Positions 6,035 through 13,955 of a DNA stretch of 16,329 nt are shown here, piece by piece. A program made the translations under genes and the position numbers. Where the stretch lies: the NCBI GenBank assembly GCA_021413535.1, contig JAIOQF010000386.1:1-16329 (forward strand). The letters are read 5' to 3'. Position 1 is the first letter of the stretch, and every line of letters begins with the position of its first letter. This DNA is from Verrucomicrobiota bacterium. GTDB lineage: Bacteria; Verrucomicrobiota; Verrucomicrobiia; Verrucomicrobiales; Verrucomicrobiaceae. The notes below the pieces were generated by a model. That model searched no databases. It was not told where the DNA came from and saw only the letters and a program-made list of their open reading frames with translations.

Positions 6035-8172
6035 CCGCCCCCATCCACGATGCCCGCGAAGCGCTGCAAAAGCACTTCGGCTTTCGTGCGTTCCTCGATG
6101 GACAGGAGGAGGTGATCGCCGGCGTGCTCGCGGGCCGTGACGCTTTGGTGGTCATGCCCACCGGCGGTGGCAAATCGCTCTGCTATCAACTGCCCGCGAT
6201 GGTGATGGACGGTGTCACCATCGTCATCAGCCCGCTCATCGCCCTGATGAAAGACCAGGTGGACGCGCTGCAAAACAAGGGCATCGCCGCGACGCTGATC
6301 AACAGCACGCTCTCGCTCGATGAACAAAAGGAGCGCATCAATGGAATGCGCCGCGGCGAATTCAAGCTGGTCTACATCGCACCGGAACGATTCCGCAGCG
6401 GCATGTTCGTCGATGCCTTGCGCCAGGTGGAAGTCGCATTCTTCGCGGTCGATGAAGCGCACTGCCTTTCGCAATGGGGTCACGACTTCCGCCCCGATTA
6501 CCTGCGCATCGGCGAAGCACTGAAAAAACTCGGCAGCCCGCAGGTGCTAGCCCTCACCGCCACCGCCACGCCCGAGGTGCGCGCGGACATATTTCAGCAC
6601 CTGCAACTGCGCGATCCAATCTACAGCGTGCGCGGTTTCTCCCGGCCGAACCTCTCGCTCAACATCACGCATTGCGAGAAAGCAAAAACGAAATACGACC
6701 GGCTCAAGGACATCATCGCCCAGTGGAAAACCGGCATCATCTACTGCGCCACGCGCAAGAAAGTGGAGCAGGTCACCGCGCAGCTCGACGAATGGCGCGT
6801 CAAGGCCATCGCCTACCACGGCGGTCTCGATGAGAAGCAGCGCGAGCTGGCGCAGAACAAATTCCTTCAGCGCAAATCGCACATCGCTGTCGCCACCAAC
6901 GCCTTCGGCATGGGCATCGACCGCAGCGACGTTCGTTTTGTGGCCCACTTCGATGTGCCCGGCAGTGTCGAGGCCTATTATCAAGAAGCTGGCCGAGCCG
7001 GTCGTGACGGCGAACCCGCGCATTGCGAACTGTTCTTCAACTACGCCGACACCAAGACTCAGGAGTTTTTTATCGAGGGTGGTAATCCCTCCTTCGAAAC
7101 CATCCGTGACATCTACCAGGTTCTGCTCAGCCAGGCCGACAACGCGCACGAAGTACACGCCACCATTGATGACATTGCGGATATCGCCGGTGTGAAAAAC
7201 ACCATGGCCGTGAGCAGCACCTTGAGCATGCTCGGCCGCCAGCAGATCATCGAGCGCTTCGACATTCCCGGCAAACGGATGCGCGGCACGCGCCTGCTCC
7301 AACCCGATATGCTCGCGCGCGACTTGAAAATCGACCGCGCCGCGCTGGCGGAAAAAGACCGGCGTGATCGCGGAAAACTAAAATCCATGATCGAGCTCTG
7401 CTATGCGGCCAAGTGCCGCCAGCAGATCATCTTGGAATACTTCGGCGAAGAAGACGCCGCACCCTGCGGCAATTGCGACGTGTGCAAACGTGGCGGCATC
7501 ACCGTGAGCGCGCGAGTTGGAACATCGCCGGAGATCGACATGTTGCGCAAAGCCTTGAGCGGCGTCGCCCGCATGTGCCGCAAGGAAGTCGATGGCACTT
7601 GGACGCCACGCTTCGGCAAGGGCCGCATCATCGCCATGCTGCTCGGCAGCAAGTCACGCGAAGTCGTGGATGCCGGGCTCGATCAATTGACGACGTATGG
7701 CTTGCTCAAAAACATCGGCAACGCCGGCGTCCATCAGCTTTTCAAGGAGATGGAGCGCCTTGGCCTGGTGGAGATAGTAACCGAAGAAGATTATCCTCTA
7801 CTCCGCATCACGGACAGCGGCGCGGAAATCATGCGCCAGGGCGGCGCTGTTAAAATGCAATGGCCTGATGCCGGTCCTGCATCGAAAACAACAAAGCGCA
7901 GCACCAAATCAACCACGGGAGCCAGGGAGATGCCCACGGCGGAACTCGGCTTCGACGAGGTCTTGTTCGAGAAGCTCAAAAAGAAACGGTTGGATATCGC
8001 CCAGCGTGAGAGCGTTCCTGCCTACGTCATCTTCCACAACACCACGCTGGAATTTCTCACACGATTGAAACCTGCAACCGTCGAGGACGGCAAGGACATC
8101 CGTGGCATCGGCGAAGCCAAGGCCGAAAAGTATCTCGCGGAGTTCATCGAAGTGATTGCAGAGCACCGGTAG
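6019..8172 (+). CDS. recQ: RecQ-type ATP-dependent DNA helicase
   Basis: This is a 3'-5' DNA helicase for recombination and fork repair. Residues run in the family order: motif 0 (FGFRAFLDGQ, about 20-29), Walker A (GGGKS, K52), DEAH box (145-148), QWGHDFRP aromatic loop, helicase C domain with the YYQEAGRAGRDG motif VI, zinc site C466/C483/C486/C489 with the same spacing as E. coli RecQ, winged helix, and HRDC domain (about 640-717). At 717 residues it is about 100 longer than the E. coli protein, mostly from an additional winged-helix-like segment (about 355-445) before the zinc site, also seen in some other bacterial RecQ proteins. A stop at 6013-6015 precludes a further upstream start, and the first in-frame ATG comes only at Walker A. 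The TTG at 6019 is therefore the best start, though it lies in a repeat and has no Shine-Dalgarno. Confidence 0.93.
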   Translation: MNLKPSAPIHDAREALQKHFGFRAFLDGQEEVIAGVLAGRDALVVMPTGGGKSLCYQLPAMVMDGVTIVISPLIALMKDQVDALQNKGIAATLINSTLSLDEQKERINGMRRGEFKLVYIAPERFRSGMFVDALRQVEVAFFAVDEAHCLSQWGHDFRPDYLRIGEALKKLGSPQVLALTATATPEVRADIFQHLQLRDPIYSVRGFSRPNLSLNITHCEKAKTKYDRLKDIIAQWKTGIIYCATRKKVEQVTAQLDEWRVKAIAYHGGLDEKQRELAQNKFLQRKSHIAVATNAFGMGIDRSDVRFVAHFDVPGSVEAYYQEAGRAGRDGEPAHCELFFNYADTKTQEFFIEGGNPSFETIRDIYQVLLSQADNAHEVHATIDDIADIAGVKNTMAVSSTLSMLGRQQIIERFDIPGKRMRGTRLLQPDMLARDLKIDRAALAEKDRRDRGKLKSMIELCYAAKCRQQIILEYFGEEDAAPCGNCDVCKRGGITVSARVGTSPEIDMLRKALSGVARMCRKEVDGTWTPRFGKGRIIAMLLGSKSREVVDAGLDQLTTYGLLKNIGNAGVHQLFKEMERLGLVEIVTEEDYPLLRITDSGAEIMRQGGAVKMQWPDAGPASKTTKRSTKSTTGAREMPTAELGFDEVLFEKLKKKRLDIAQRESVPAYVIFHNTTLEFLTRLKPATVEDGKDIRGIGEAKAEKYLAEFIEVIAEHR

Positions 8173-8263
8173 CACAGTGCCTCCGGCCTGTGTATGGCCC
8201 GGCGCTTCCCCTTGTCATTGGACCGGAGCCGGGTTGAGATGCGAAATCCGGACGTGTTCAGTC

Positions 8264-8293
8264 TTTGCAAAGGAACACTCCATCCCTTAGACT
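8264..8293 (+). promoter_or_regulatory. Candidate promoter of the DUF433/DUF5615 operon
   Basis: TTTGCA (8264-8269), an 18-base spacer and TAGACT (8288-8293, TANNNT type) lie so that the -10 ends seven bases before the ATG at 8301. Transcription would start at or beside the start codon. The arrangement closely matches that upstream of rlmN (TTTGCC, 18 bases, TAGGCT, five bases, ATG). Confidence 0.45.
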
Positions 8294-8300
8294 CTGCGTT

Positions 8301-8528
8301 ATGAATCTGGAACGCATCACTCTCGATCCTGCCGTCATGTCGGGCAAACCCTGCATTCGAGGTCTGCGGGTAACGGTGGCAAATGTTCTCCGCCAACTGG
8401 CCAGCCACCGCACGCCGGATCAAATTCTCGGTGCCTATCCCTATTTGGAACCGGAGGATATTGATGCGTGCCTGGGTTATGCCGCCCTGCGAGTAGATGA
8501 TGAAGAGCTGGCTATGTCTGCAGCATGA
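8301..8528 (+). CDS. DUF433 protein, predicted antitoxin partner
   Basis: This 75-residue protein is a complete DUF433 domain. It shows the typical pattern of a hydrophobic start followed by SGKPCIRGLRVTV (about 14-26), a helix VLRQLASHRTPDQIL, YPYLEPEDI and a closing helix ending in an acidic tail. DUF433 proteins resemble winged-helix DNA-binding proteins and are commonly found as the first gene of a pair with a PIN-like protein. The pair here overlaps by four bases (ATGA), implying translational coupling. I chose the ATG at 8301 over an in-frame codon at 8265 because it matches the domain start and lies just after a promoter. An antitoxin role, probably with autoregulation, is inferred from context. 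Confidence 0.85.
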   Translation: MNLERITLDPAVMSGKPCIRGLRVTVANVLRQLASHRTPDQILGAYPYLEPEDIDACLGYAALRVDDEELAMSAA

Positions 8529-8899
8529 AGCTGCTGGTGGACATGAATCTGAGCCCGGACTGGGTGCCGCTGCTGGTTGCCCGGGGTTGGGAGGTGCAGC
8601 ACTGGAGCCAGATCGGTCGTGGCAACGCCCCTGATGTCGAATTAATAAGCTGGGCTCTGGAGCATGGTCATGTGGTTCTCACACAGGATCTGGATTTTTC
8701 CCAGATTCTCTATGCCACCCGCGACAATGGTCCCAGCGTGGTGCTCCTGCGAATGGATAATGAATTTGATCTCGCCGCCCGCGAACATGTCTGCGCGGCC
8801 ATCGCCCATGCAGAACCCGCCTTAACTGCTGGGGCATTGCTTACAATCACAGGAAGTCGTGCACGTTTGCGACGCCTGCCCGTCGTTCCTGAAAAATAA
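8525..8899 (+). CDS. DUF5615 PIN-like protein, predicted toxin partner
   Basis: This 124-residue protein is a DUF5615 / Mut7-C-like member of the PIN-like nuclease fold. It opens with KLLVDMNLSP (D6, N8), has D37 in the middle of the fold and TQDLDF at 53-58 (D55, D57), giving the acidic cluster that in PIN folds holds Mg for RNA cleavage. It then has PSVVLLRMD and a C-terminal region with ALLTITGSRARLRRLP. Its start overlaps the DUF433 stop. Such pairs are predicted type II toxin-antitoxin modules. RNase activity and toxicity are inferences; the family has little direct biochemistry that I can cite. The acidic residues look intact, so it is probably functional. Confidence 0.85.
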   Translation: MKLLVDMNLSPDWVPLLVARGWEVQHWSQIGRGNAPDVELISWALEHGHVVLTQDLDFSQILYATRDNGPSVVLLRMDNEFDLAAREHVCAAIAHAEPALTAGALLTITGSRARLRRLPVVPEK

Positions 8900-8936
8900 G
8901 ACTGACTGACTCGGCTGCATTCCAACTGTTTCCACC

Positions 8937-10223
8937 ATGACCTCCGGCCCTATCTCCCAAAAACTCTTCGCGCTCGCCAAGCAATATATTCCCGGCGGCG
9001 TGAACTCACCCGTGCGCGCCTTCCGCAATGTCGGCGGCGAACCGTTCTTCGTGCGTCGCGCCAAGGGCTGCCGCATCTGGGACGTGGACGACCGCGCGCT
9101 GATCGACTATGTCGGCACCTGGGGCCCCGCAATTCTCGGTCATGCGCCGCATTGTGTCATCGAAGCCGTGCAAAACGCGGTGAAAGATGGCGTCAGCTTC
9201 GGCATTCCCAATATTTACGAAGTCGAAATGGCGAAGCTCATCTGCGAATGGGTGCCGAGCGTGGAAAAAGTCCGCATGGTGAACAGCGGCACGGAGGCCA
9301 CCATGAGTTGTGTCCGTCTGGCGCGTGGTTTTACCAAGCGAGACCGTATCGTAAAGTTCGACGGCTGCTACCACGGTCATGTCGATGCGCTGCTCGTGGC
9401 CGCCGGGAGCGGCGCACTGACCCACGGCCGGCCGGACAGTGCGGGCATTCCCGCAAGCTATGCGGAACTCACCACCGTGCTGCCCTACAACGATGTCGCC
9501 GCACTGGAAGAATGTTTTGCCAAGGATGGCGATCAATTTGCCGCCGTCATCGTCGAGAGCTATCCCGCCAATGCCGGGCTTATCCTGCCGCAGCCGGGCT
9601 ATTTGCAGAAGCTGCGCGAGATTACGCAGAAACACGGCGCGCTGCTCATTTTTGATGAAGTCATGACCGGCTTCCGCGTTGCCAAGGGCGGCGTGCAAGA
9701 AATTGAAAACATCATGCCCGATCTCACTGCAATGGGCAAAGTCATCGGCGGCGGCCTGCCCGTCGGCGCGTTCGGTGGTCGCGCAGACATCATGGACTAT
9801 CTCGCGCCCGACGGTCCGGTTTATCAAGCCGGCACACTCAGCGGCAATCCGTTGGCGATGGCTGCCGGACTCGCGCAGCTCCGTGAAATGGAGAAACAAC
9901 ACGGCTGGCGCAAGCTGGAAGAAATCGGCGCGATCATGGAGGACGCCGTGCTGGAAATCCTCAAACAGACGGGTCGCAATTATCAATGGTATCGCACCGG
10001 CAGCATGTTCTGTTTGTTCTTCACCGAAAAACCGGTGCGCAATCTCACCGACGCCAAGACCAGCGATCTCGCCGCGTTTAAGAAATTCTTCCTCCATTGC
10101 CTCGACCACGGCGTTTACTTTGCACCAAGCCAGTTCGAGACCGGCTTCATCAGCCTGGCGCACAGCCAGGAAGATCTCGCGAAGACAGCGGAAGTCGTGC
10201 AGGCGGCGCTGAAGAATCTTTAA
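8937..10223 (+). CDS. hemL: Glutamate-1-semialdehyde 2,1-aminomutase
   Basis: This PLP enzyme converts glutamate-1-semialdehyde to 5-aminolevulinate, the last step of the C5 route to haem and other tetrapyrroles in the cytoplasm. Its 428 residues match the family length. Signatures seen are YIPGGVNSPVRAF near the N terminus, NSGTEATM, YHGHVDALL, FDEVMTGFR, the PLP-lysine segment GKVIGGGLPVGAFGG with K268, and YQAGTLSGNPLAMAAG. Two stretches look less standard: ESYPANAG (207-214), where most relatives have EPVxxNxG, and EIENIMPDL before the lysine segment. The active-site residues look complete. It begins 37 bases after the DUF5615 gene with no obvious promoter of its own, so it may partly depend on read-through. 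No other haem genes are in the window. Confidence 0.95.
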   Translation: MTSGPISQKLFALAKQYIPGGVNSPVRAFRNVGGEPFFVRRAKGCRIWDVDDRALIDYVGTWGPAILGHAPHCVIEAVQNAVKDGVSFGIPNIYEVEMAKLICEWVPSVEKVRMVNSGTEATMSCVRLARGFTKRDRIVKFDGCYHGHVDALLVAAGSGALTHGRPDSAGIPASYAELTTVLPYNDVAALEECFAKDGDQFAAVIVESYPANAGLILPQPGYLQKLREITQKHGALLIFDEVMTGFRVAKGGVQEIENIMPDLTAMGKVIGGGLPVGAFGGRADIMDYLAPDGPVYQAGTLSGNPLAMAAGLAQLREMEKQHGWRKLEEIGAIMEDAVLEILKQTGRNYQWYRTGSMFCLFFTEKPVRNLTDAKTSDLAAFKKFFLHCLDHGVYFAPSQFETGFISLAHSQEDLAKTAEVVQAALKNL

Positions 10224-10260
10224 TCCGTTTTCTCAATGTAGCGTCGCATCAAGAGACTCG

Positions 10261-11565
10261 TCAAAAGCGCTGCCGGGTGATGTCTTCGATGATCCGATTA
10301 TCCACGCGGTCGCGATGATTACTACATCCGGCTTCGCGAAGCACCCGATCTTTATTTTGCACAGCGTCTTGCATGTTCCCGCTGGCGCTGGTTCGAAAGA
10401 AAGGCCGCGAGCTTACCTGTTGCCAGAGTGCAGGCGCATTCTCCTCTGGTGCCCAAAACGGTGGAGTCACTGGAGAGAGTGATGTCTCAACGACAGTCTG
10501 CCGCGAAATCGTTCCGGCTTCGGGAAGGACGGGGCCCTTGCCTGGAGCGAAAAGGCGGGGGGCGTAAATGGTAACGTGGCGGACGATGGTCTTGCTTTCG
10601 ACGAGGTTGCCGGAGGCATGGACTTTCACATTGGGAATCACGCCGTGCTTGGTGATGGCTTCAACGGTCGGTTTCATCGTGGAACCGGCGAGATAGAGGT
10701 TATTTTGAAACTGAAAGCGAAAGGTTTTGCCCGCCGCAGTGCCGTTGTTTTTTTCAACGCCGCTGCTGTAACGAGAACCGCTGTGTTCATAGTCGAAGAC
10801 AACGTTGTTTATCGCTTCCAACTGCACAGGCCAGTCATCCTGTGGGCGCATGTCATTGGCCTCGAACTGCGGACCGCGCATGACAAAGTGTGCGAAGAGA
10901 CAGTGGTGCACGCTCAGCGTGCTGGCGCTGGCAGTGATCGGGAACGCATGACGGTCGCCATACGGATGGAGCCGCGCACCAGCAAGCGGCTCACTGAGGA
11001 TGCACCACTGGATGGTGACATCGCGGCAGCGCGTGATGCCAAAAATTTCGTCACAGCTCCACGAGAGCGAACAATGGTCGAATACAATGCGGCGCGAGTC
11101 GTCGACCGATACACAGTCGAGCCCAGCGGAATGCGGCGGGCGGTCGCTATGGTATTCACGACGCTGCCGTGCAGCAGGTTCTTCACCGAGCCGGATGCGG
11201 ACCTGGCGCACGATGATGTCGTGCGTATCGCAGAACATGAGACTGCCCCCGCGGATGGTGATCCCGTCGCGCGGTGCATCGCCACCATCAATCGTGAGAT
11301 ACGGCTCGCGGATGATGATGCGTTCTTGGAGTGTGATGACTCCATCGACGGCAAACTTCACGATGCGCGGGCCTCTTTCCTGCAAGGCCCGACGCAGCGA
11401 ACCCTCGCGCGGATGTTGCGGGTCATCATCGCGACGCGTGACAAAGATCGTCCGTCCGCCAGTTCCTCCTCGCGAGGATTCACCGAAACCCGTGACCGGC
11501 GCCGTCTTGGCAGCGCCGATTCCCATGACCAGGAATAAAATCACGGAGAGAATCCGCCGTTTCAT
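10261..11565 (-). CDS. Secreted pectate-lyase-like right-handed beta-helix protein
   Basis: This 434-residue protein has a Sec signal peptide (about 1-22, with KRR then a hydrophobic core). After it comes the Gly-rich GGTGGRTIFVT (33-43) and SLRRAL, typical of the start of bacterial PL1-type pectate lyases. Beta-helix rungs follow, with D150, FDHCSLSWS (162-170), D172/E173 and HHCLFAHFVMRGPQF (220-234). R230-x-P232 matches the R-x-P catalytic arginine motif of pectate lyases, but the second conserved arginine nearby is not evident. The rest is less regular and unusually rich in Arg. The likely role is cleavage of pectin or another uronic acid polymer outside the cytoplasmic membrane; the substrate is uncertain. 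It starts 12 bases after the metal ATPase stop on the same strand and may share its transcript, though the functions look unrelated. Confidence 0.75.
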   Translation of the reverse strand: MKRRILSVILFLVMGIGAAKTAPVTGFGESSRGGTGGRTIFVTRRDDDPQHPREGSLRRALQERGPRIVKFAVDGVITLQERIIIREPYLTIDGGDAPRDGITIRGGSLMFCDTHDIIVRQVRIRLGEEPAARQRREYHSDRPPHSAGLDCVSVDDSRRIVFDHCSLSWSCDEIFGITRCRDVTIQWCILSEPLAGARLHPYGDRHAFPITASASTLSVHHCLFAHFVMRGPQFEANDMRPQDDWPVQLEAINNVVFDYEHSGSRYSSGVEKNNGTAAGKTFRFQFQNNLYLAGSTMKPTVEAITKHGVIPNVKVHASGNLVESKTIVRHVTIYAPRLFAPGKGPVLPEAGTISRQTVVETSLSPVTPPFWAPEENAPALWQQVSSRPFFRTSASGNMQDAVQNKDRVLREAGCSNHRDRVDNRIIEDITRQRF

Positions 11566-11577
11566 GATGCGCGTTTT

Positions 11578-13848
11578 TCACGAGTCTTTCCCGAACAACA
11601 ACCGCAGACTGTTGAGGCAGACGACCACGGTGCTCCCTTCATGCGTAATCACACCGAGCGTCAGCGGCACCAGGCCGAAGATGGCGGAGATCGCCATGAT
11701 GGTGATTGCGCCCAGAGAGATAAAAAGGTTCTGCTTGATGATGGCGCGCGCTTTCAAGCTGAGTTCACGCGCGGTGAGGAGCTTTTCAATCTTGTCCTTC
11801 ATGAGCACGACATCGCTCTGCTCCAGCGCAGCGTCGCTGCCGCGCGCGCCCATGGCCACGCTTACGTAAGCGGCGGCGAGACTCGGCGCGTCGTTCACAC
11901 CATCGCCGACCATTGCCACCTTGCGGCCACGGTCGGTCAGTTCTTTGATGGTGGAGACCTTGTCCTCAGGCTTGAGACCAGCGAAGACCGCGCTTAATCC
12001 GAGATCTTTCCCAATCTGTTCCGCAGCAGCACGGCGGTCGCCGGTGAGCATGATGGTTTCCACGCCTTCGGCTTTGAGCTTCTCGAGCACGCTCTTGCTG
12101 CCCGAGCGAATGGTGTCCTGCAAAAGAATACGACCAACCAGACCAGCTTGCAGCACCCACACCTCGGTGAAACCGAGCGGTGCGTCGGGAATCTTGCCGA
12201 CCCATCCAGCGAATTCGCCCTGCTCCATGAGTTCCCTGCGACCGACATAAGTAACCTGCCCATCCACCGTGCCGCGCAATCCGGCGCCAGTCAGGCTTTG
12301 AAATCCAGTTAATTCATCTGGTGTAAAACCCTGGGCTTTTCCATGCAACACGATGGCGCGCGCGATGGGATGATTCGAATTAGCCTCCATGGTGACAGCG
12401 ATCCGTGCGACGTCGATATCGCGCCCCGGAGGAAAGCTCTCGATCACCTTCACGCGCATTTCGCCTTCCGTCAGCGTGCCGGTTTTATCCATGCAGACGA
12501 CATCAACTTCCGCGAGCTTTTCAATCGCTGCGCCGCCGCGAAAGAGAATGCCGTGCCGCGCGCCCCAGGCGATGGCGGCGAGAATGGCGGACGGAATGCT
12601 GAGCGCCAACGCGCAGGGCGACATCACAACGAGCAGCGTCATGGCGAGATAAAACGCGGACTTCTGACCTTCGATATTTTGAAACGGCGCGATGCCGAGC
12701 GCGAGCCACCAGATGAAGAACATCACTGCGGTCAGTCCGAGCACCAGCCAGGTGTAGGGCGTGCCGAACTTGTCGGTGAATCGCTGACTGGGCGCGCGGA
12801 GATTCTGCGCATGCTGGATCAGCATGATGATTTTTTGCAGCGCACTCTGCGAAGCCAGTTTCTCTACTCGAACGCTCACCACGCCCCAGAGATTCAGCGT
12901 GCCGCTGAAGACCTCGGATCCCTTCTGCTTGTCGATCGGAACCGACTCGCCCGTGAGCGTGGATTCATCAGCGGCGGTCTCGCCAGAATCAATCGAGCCA
13001 TCAACGGCGAACAGTTCATCGGGCCGCACTTGGAGCATGTCGCCAATGGCCAGCGAGGCCACCGCTCGCGCCTCGACGCGACCATCCGGCAGAATGACGC
13101 GCGCCATTTTGGGCGCGGCCTTGGTCAGCGCATTGATCTCGCGATGCGTGCGATGCAGGGCGTAATGCTCCATCGCTCCGCTGAATGAAAAGAGAAACAG
13201 CAGCAGCGCGCCCTCGTGCCAGGCTCCGATGGCCATGGCACCCGCCGCCACCGCAAGCATGAGAAAGTGAATGTCGAGTTGGCCCTCGCGGATTTTTTCC
13301 CAAGCGTCTTTCGCGGCATCCCATCCACCGAAGACAATGGAAACCATGAAGCAACCGACCCAGACAGATGCAGGAAGTTGGGTGAACGACTCGATGATCC
13401 AGCCCGCAGCCAGCGCCACCCCGCAGATTGCGGCCTGGATTGCGAGCATCTGCCATTCCTCACGGCTTTGTTTCTCAATCTCCTCCGGCTCCGGCCAGGC
13501 GAACTCGCGCCATTTCCAAAACGTGGGCGCGGTGGGGCAGCTCGGCTTTTCGATCAAGACATCCTTGCTGGGAAGCTGCCGCACTTGAAGCTGAAAAGCC
13601 TCAGTCGTCTGAGCAGGGTGATCGGCGAGACCGCTGGGACCGAACCGGGCATCAAGCGCCCGCAGCACCACATCCAGCCGCTCTTTCAAAGCATCGGCAT
13701 TGACGATGCCCAAGGTGGCCACGGAAACTTTCCGCTGGTCGGGATTCAGCAAGATGGCCTCCACGCCACGCTCCTCCGCCAGGAAGCTGGCAAGCCCTTC
13801 CATCCAGCTCTTGGCATCGGCGGGTTGATTTGATTCGGATGCAGGCAT
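11578..13848 (-). CDS. P1B-4-type heavy-metal-exporting ATPase with degenerate HMA domain
   Basis: This 756-residue P-type ATPase exports metal ions across the inner membrane. It has the actuator LTGES, the phosphorylation site DKTGTLT (D454), the nucleotide-binding SNHPIA motif and the hinge GDGVNDAP (about 648-655). The membrane metal site has SPC (410-412) in place of CPC, and HEGST (736-740) in the last membrane segments. That pair defines the P1B-4 subgroup, whose known members export Co, Zn, Cd or Fe(II). Residues 12-68 look like an HMA ferredoxin fold without its CxxC metal motif. The frame is open 117 bases further upstream, but the ATG at 13848 is where family-like sequence begins and it has a nearby promoter. 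It lies divergent to rlmN and upstream of the pectate-lyase-like gene. Confidence 0.9.
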   Translation of the reverse strand: MPASESNQPADAKSWMEGLASFLAEERGVEAILLNPDQRKVSVATLGIVNADALKERLDVVLRALDARFGPSGLADHPAQTTEAFQLQVRQLPSKDVLIEKPSCPTAPTFWKWREFAWPEPEEIEKQSREEWQMLAIQAAICGVALAAGWIIESFTQLPASVWVGCFMVSIVFGGWDAAKDAWEKIREGQLDIHFLMLAVAAGAMAIGAWHEGALLLFLFSFSGAMEHYALHRTHREINALTKAAPKMARVILPDGRVEARAVASLAIGDMLQVRPDELFAVDGSIDSGETAADESTLTGESVPIDKQKGSEVFSGTLNLWGVVSVRVEKLASQSALQKIIMLIQHAQNLRAPSQRFTDKFGTPYTWLVLGLTAVMFFIWWLALGIAPFQNIEGQKSAFYLAMTLLVVMSPCALALSIPSAILAAIAWGARHGILFRGGAAIEKLAEVDVVCMDKTGTLTEGEMRVKVIESFPPGRDIDVARIAVTMEANSNHPIARAIVLHGKAQGFTPDELTGFQSLTGAGLRGTVDGQVTYVGRRELMEQGEFAGWVGKIPDAPLGFTEVWVLQAGLVGRILLQDTIRSGSKSVLEKLKAEGVETIMLTGDRRAAAEQIGKDLGLSAVFAGLKPEDKVSTIKELTDRGRKVAMVGDGVNDAPSLAAAYVSVAMGARGSDAALEQSDVVLMKDKIEKLLTARELSLKARAIIKQNLFISLGAITIMAISAIFGLVPLTLGVITHEGSTVVVCLNSLRLLFGKDS

Positions 13849-13860
13849 GCTGCGATGCTT

Positions 13861-13946
13861 TAGCCGCAAAGCAGTGAAGATGCAAAAGGGCAGATGAAAG
13901 GAAATGGATGCGAGCGAACCTTTGCCGCCGGACTGCTTTGCGACTA
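13861..13946. repeat. Inverted repeat between the divergent ATPase and rlmN genes
   Basis: TAGCCGCAAAGCAGT (13861-13875) and ACTGCTTTGCGACTA (13932-13946) are inverted copies that match at 14 of 15 positions, separated by 56 bases. Each arm ends close to a start codon, 12 bases from the ATPase ATG and nine bases from the rlmN ATG, so the two promoters are near mirror images. The left arm overlaps a weak possible ATPase promoter (TTGCAT 13885-13880, 17 bases, TAAAGC 13862-13857). The arms could be binding sites of one regulator or a remnant of a duplicated promoter. Confidence 0.7.
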
Positions 13947-13950
13947 GGCT
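13921..13950 (+). promoter_or_regulatory. Candidate rlmN promoter, close to the start codon
   Basis: TTTGCC (13921-13926), an 18-base spacer and TAGGCT (13945-13950, TANNNT type) place the -10 end five bases before the ATG at 13956. A transcript would have essentially no 5' leader. The right arm of the inverted repeat covers the spacer and the first two bases of the -10. Confidence 0.4.
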
Positions 13951-13955
13951 GCTGC

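Noticed and set aside
8198..8233. CCCGGC/GCCGGG inverted repeat after recQ as a terminator
   Set aside because: Only six base pairs with a 24-base loop and no T-run follow it; not convincing as a terminator.
9006..10163. Leftward open frame of 385 codons opposite hemL
   Set aside because: Antisense to an unmistakable hemL; no family-like motifs, and its codon third positions follow from hemL codon use.
12343..13188. Long rightward open frame (281 codons) opposite the metal ATPase
   Set aside because: It lies wholly antisense to conserved P-type ATPase sequence, and its product is a His/Arg/Gly-rich string without domain features. It is a shadow of GC-rich codons.
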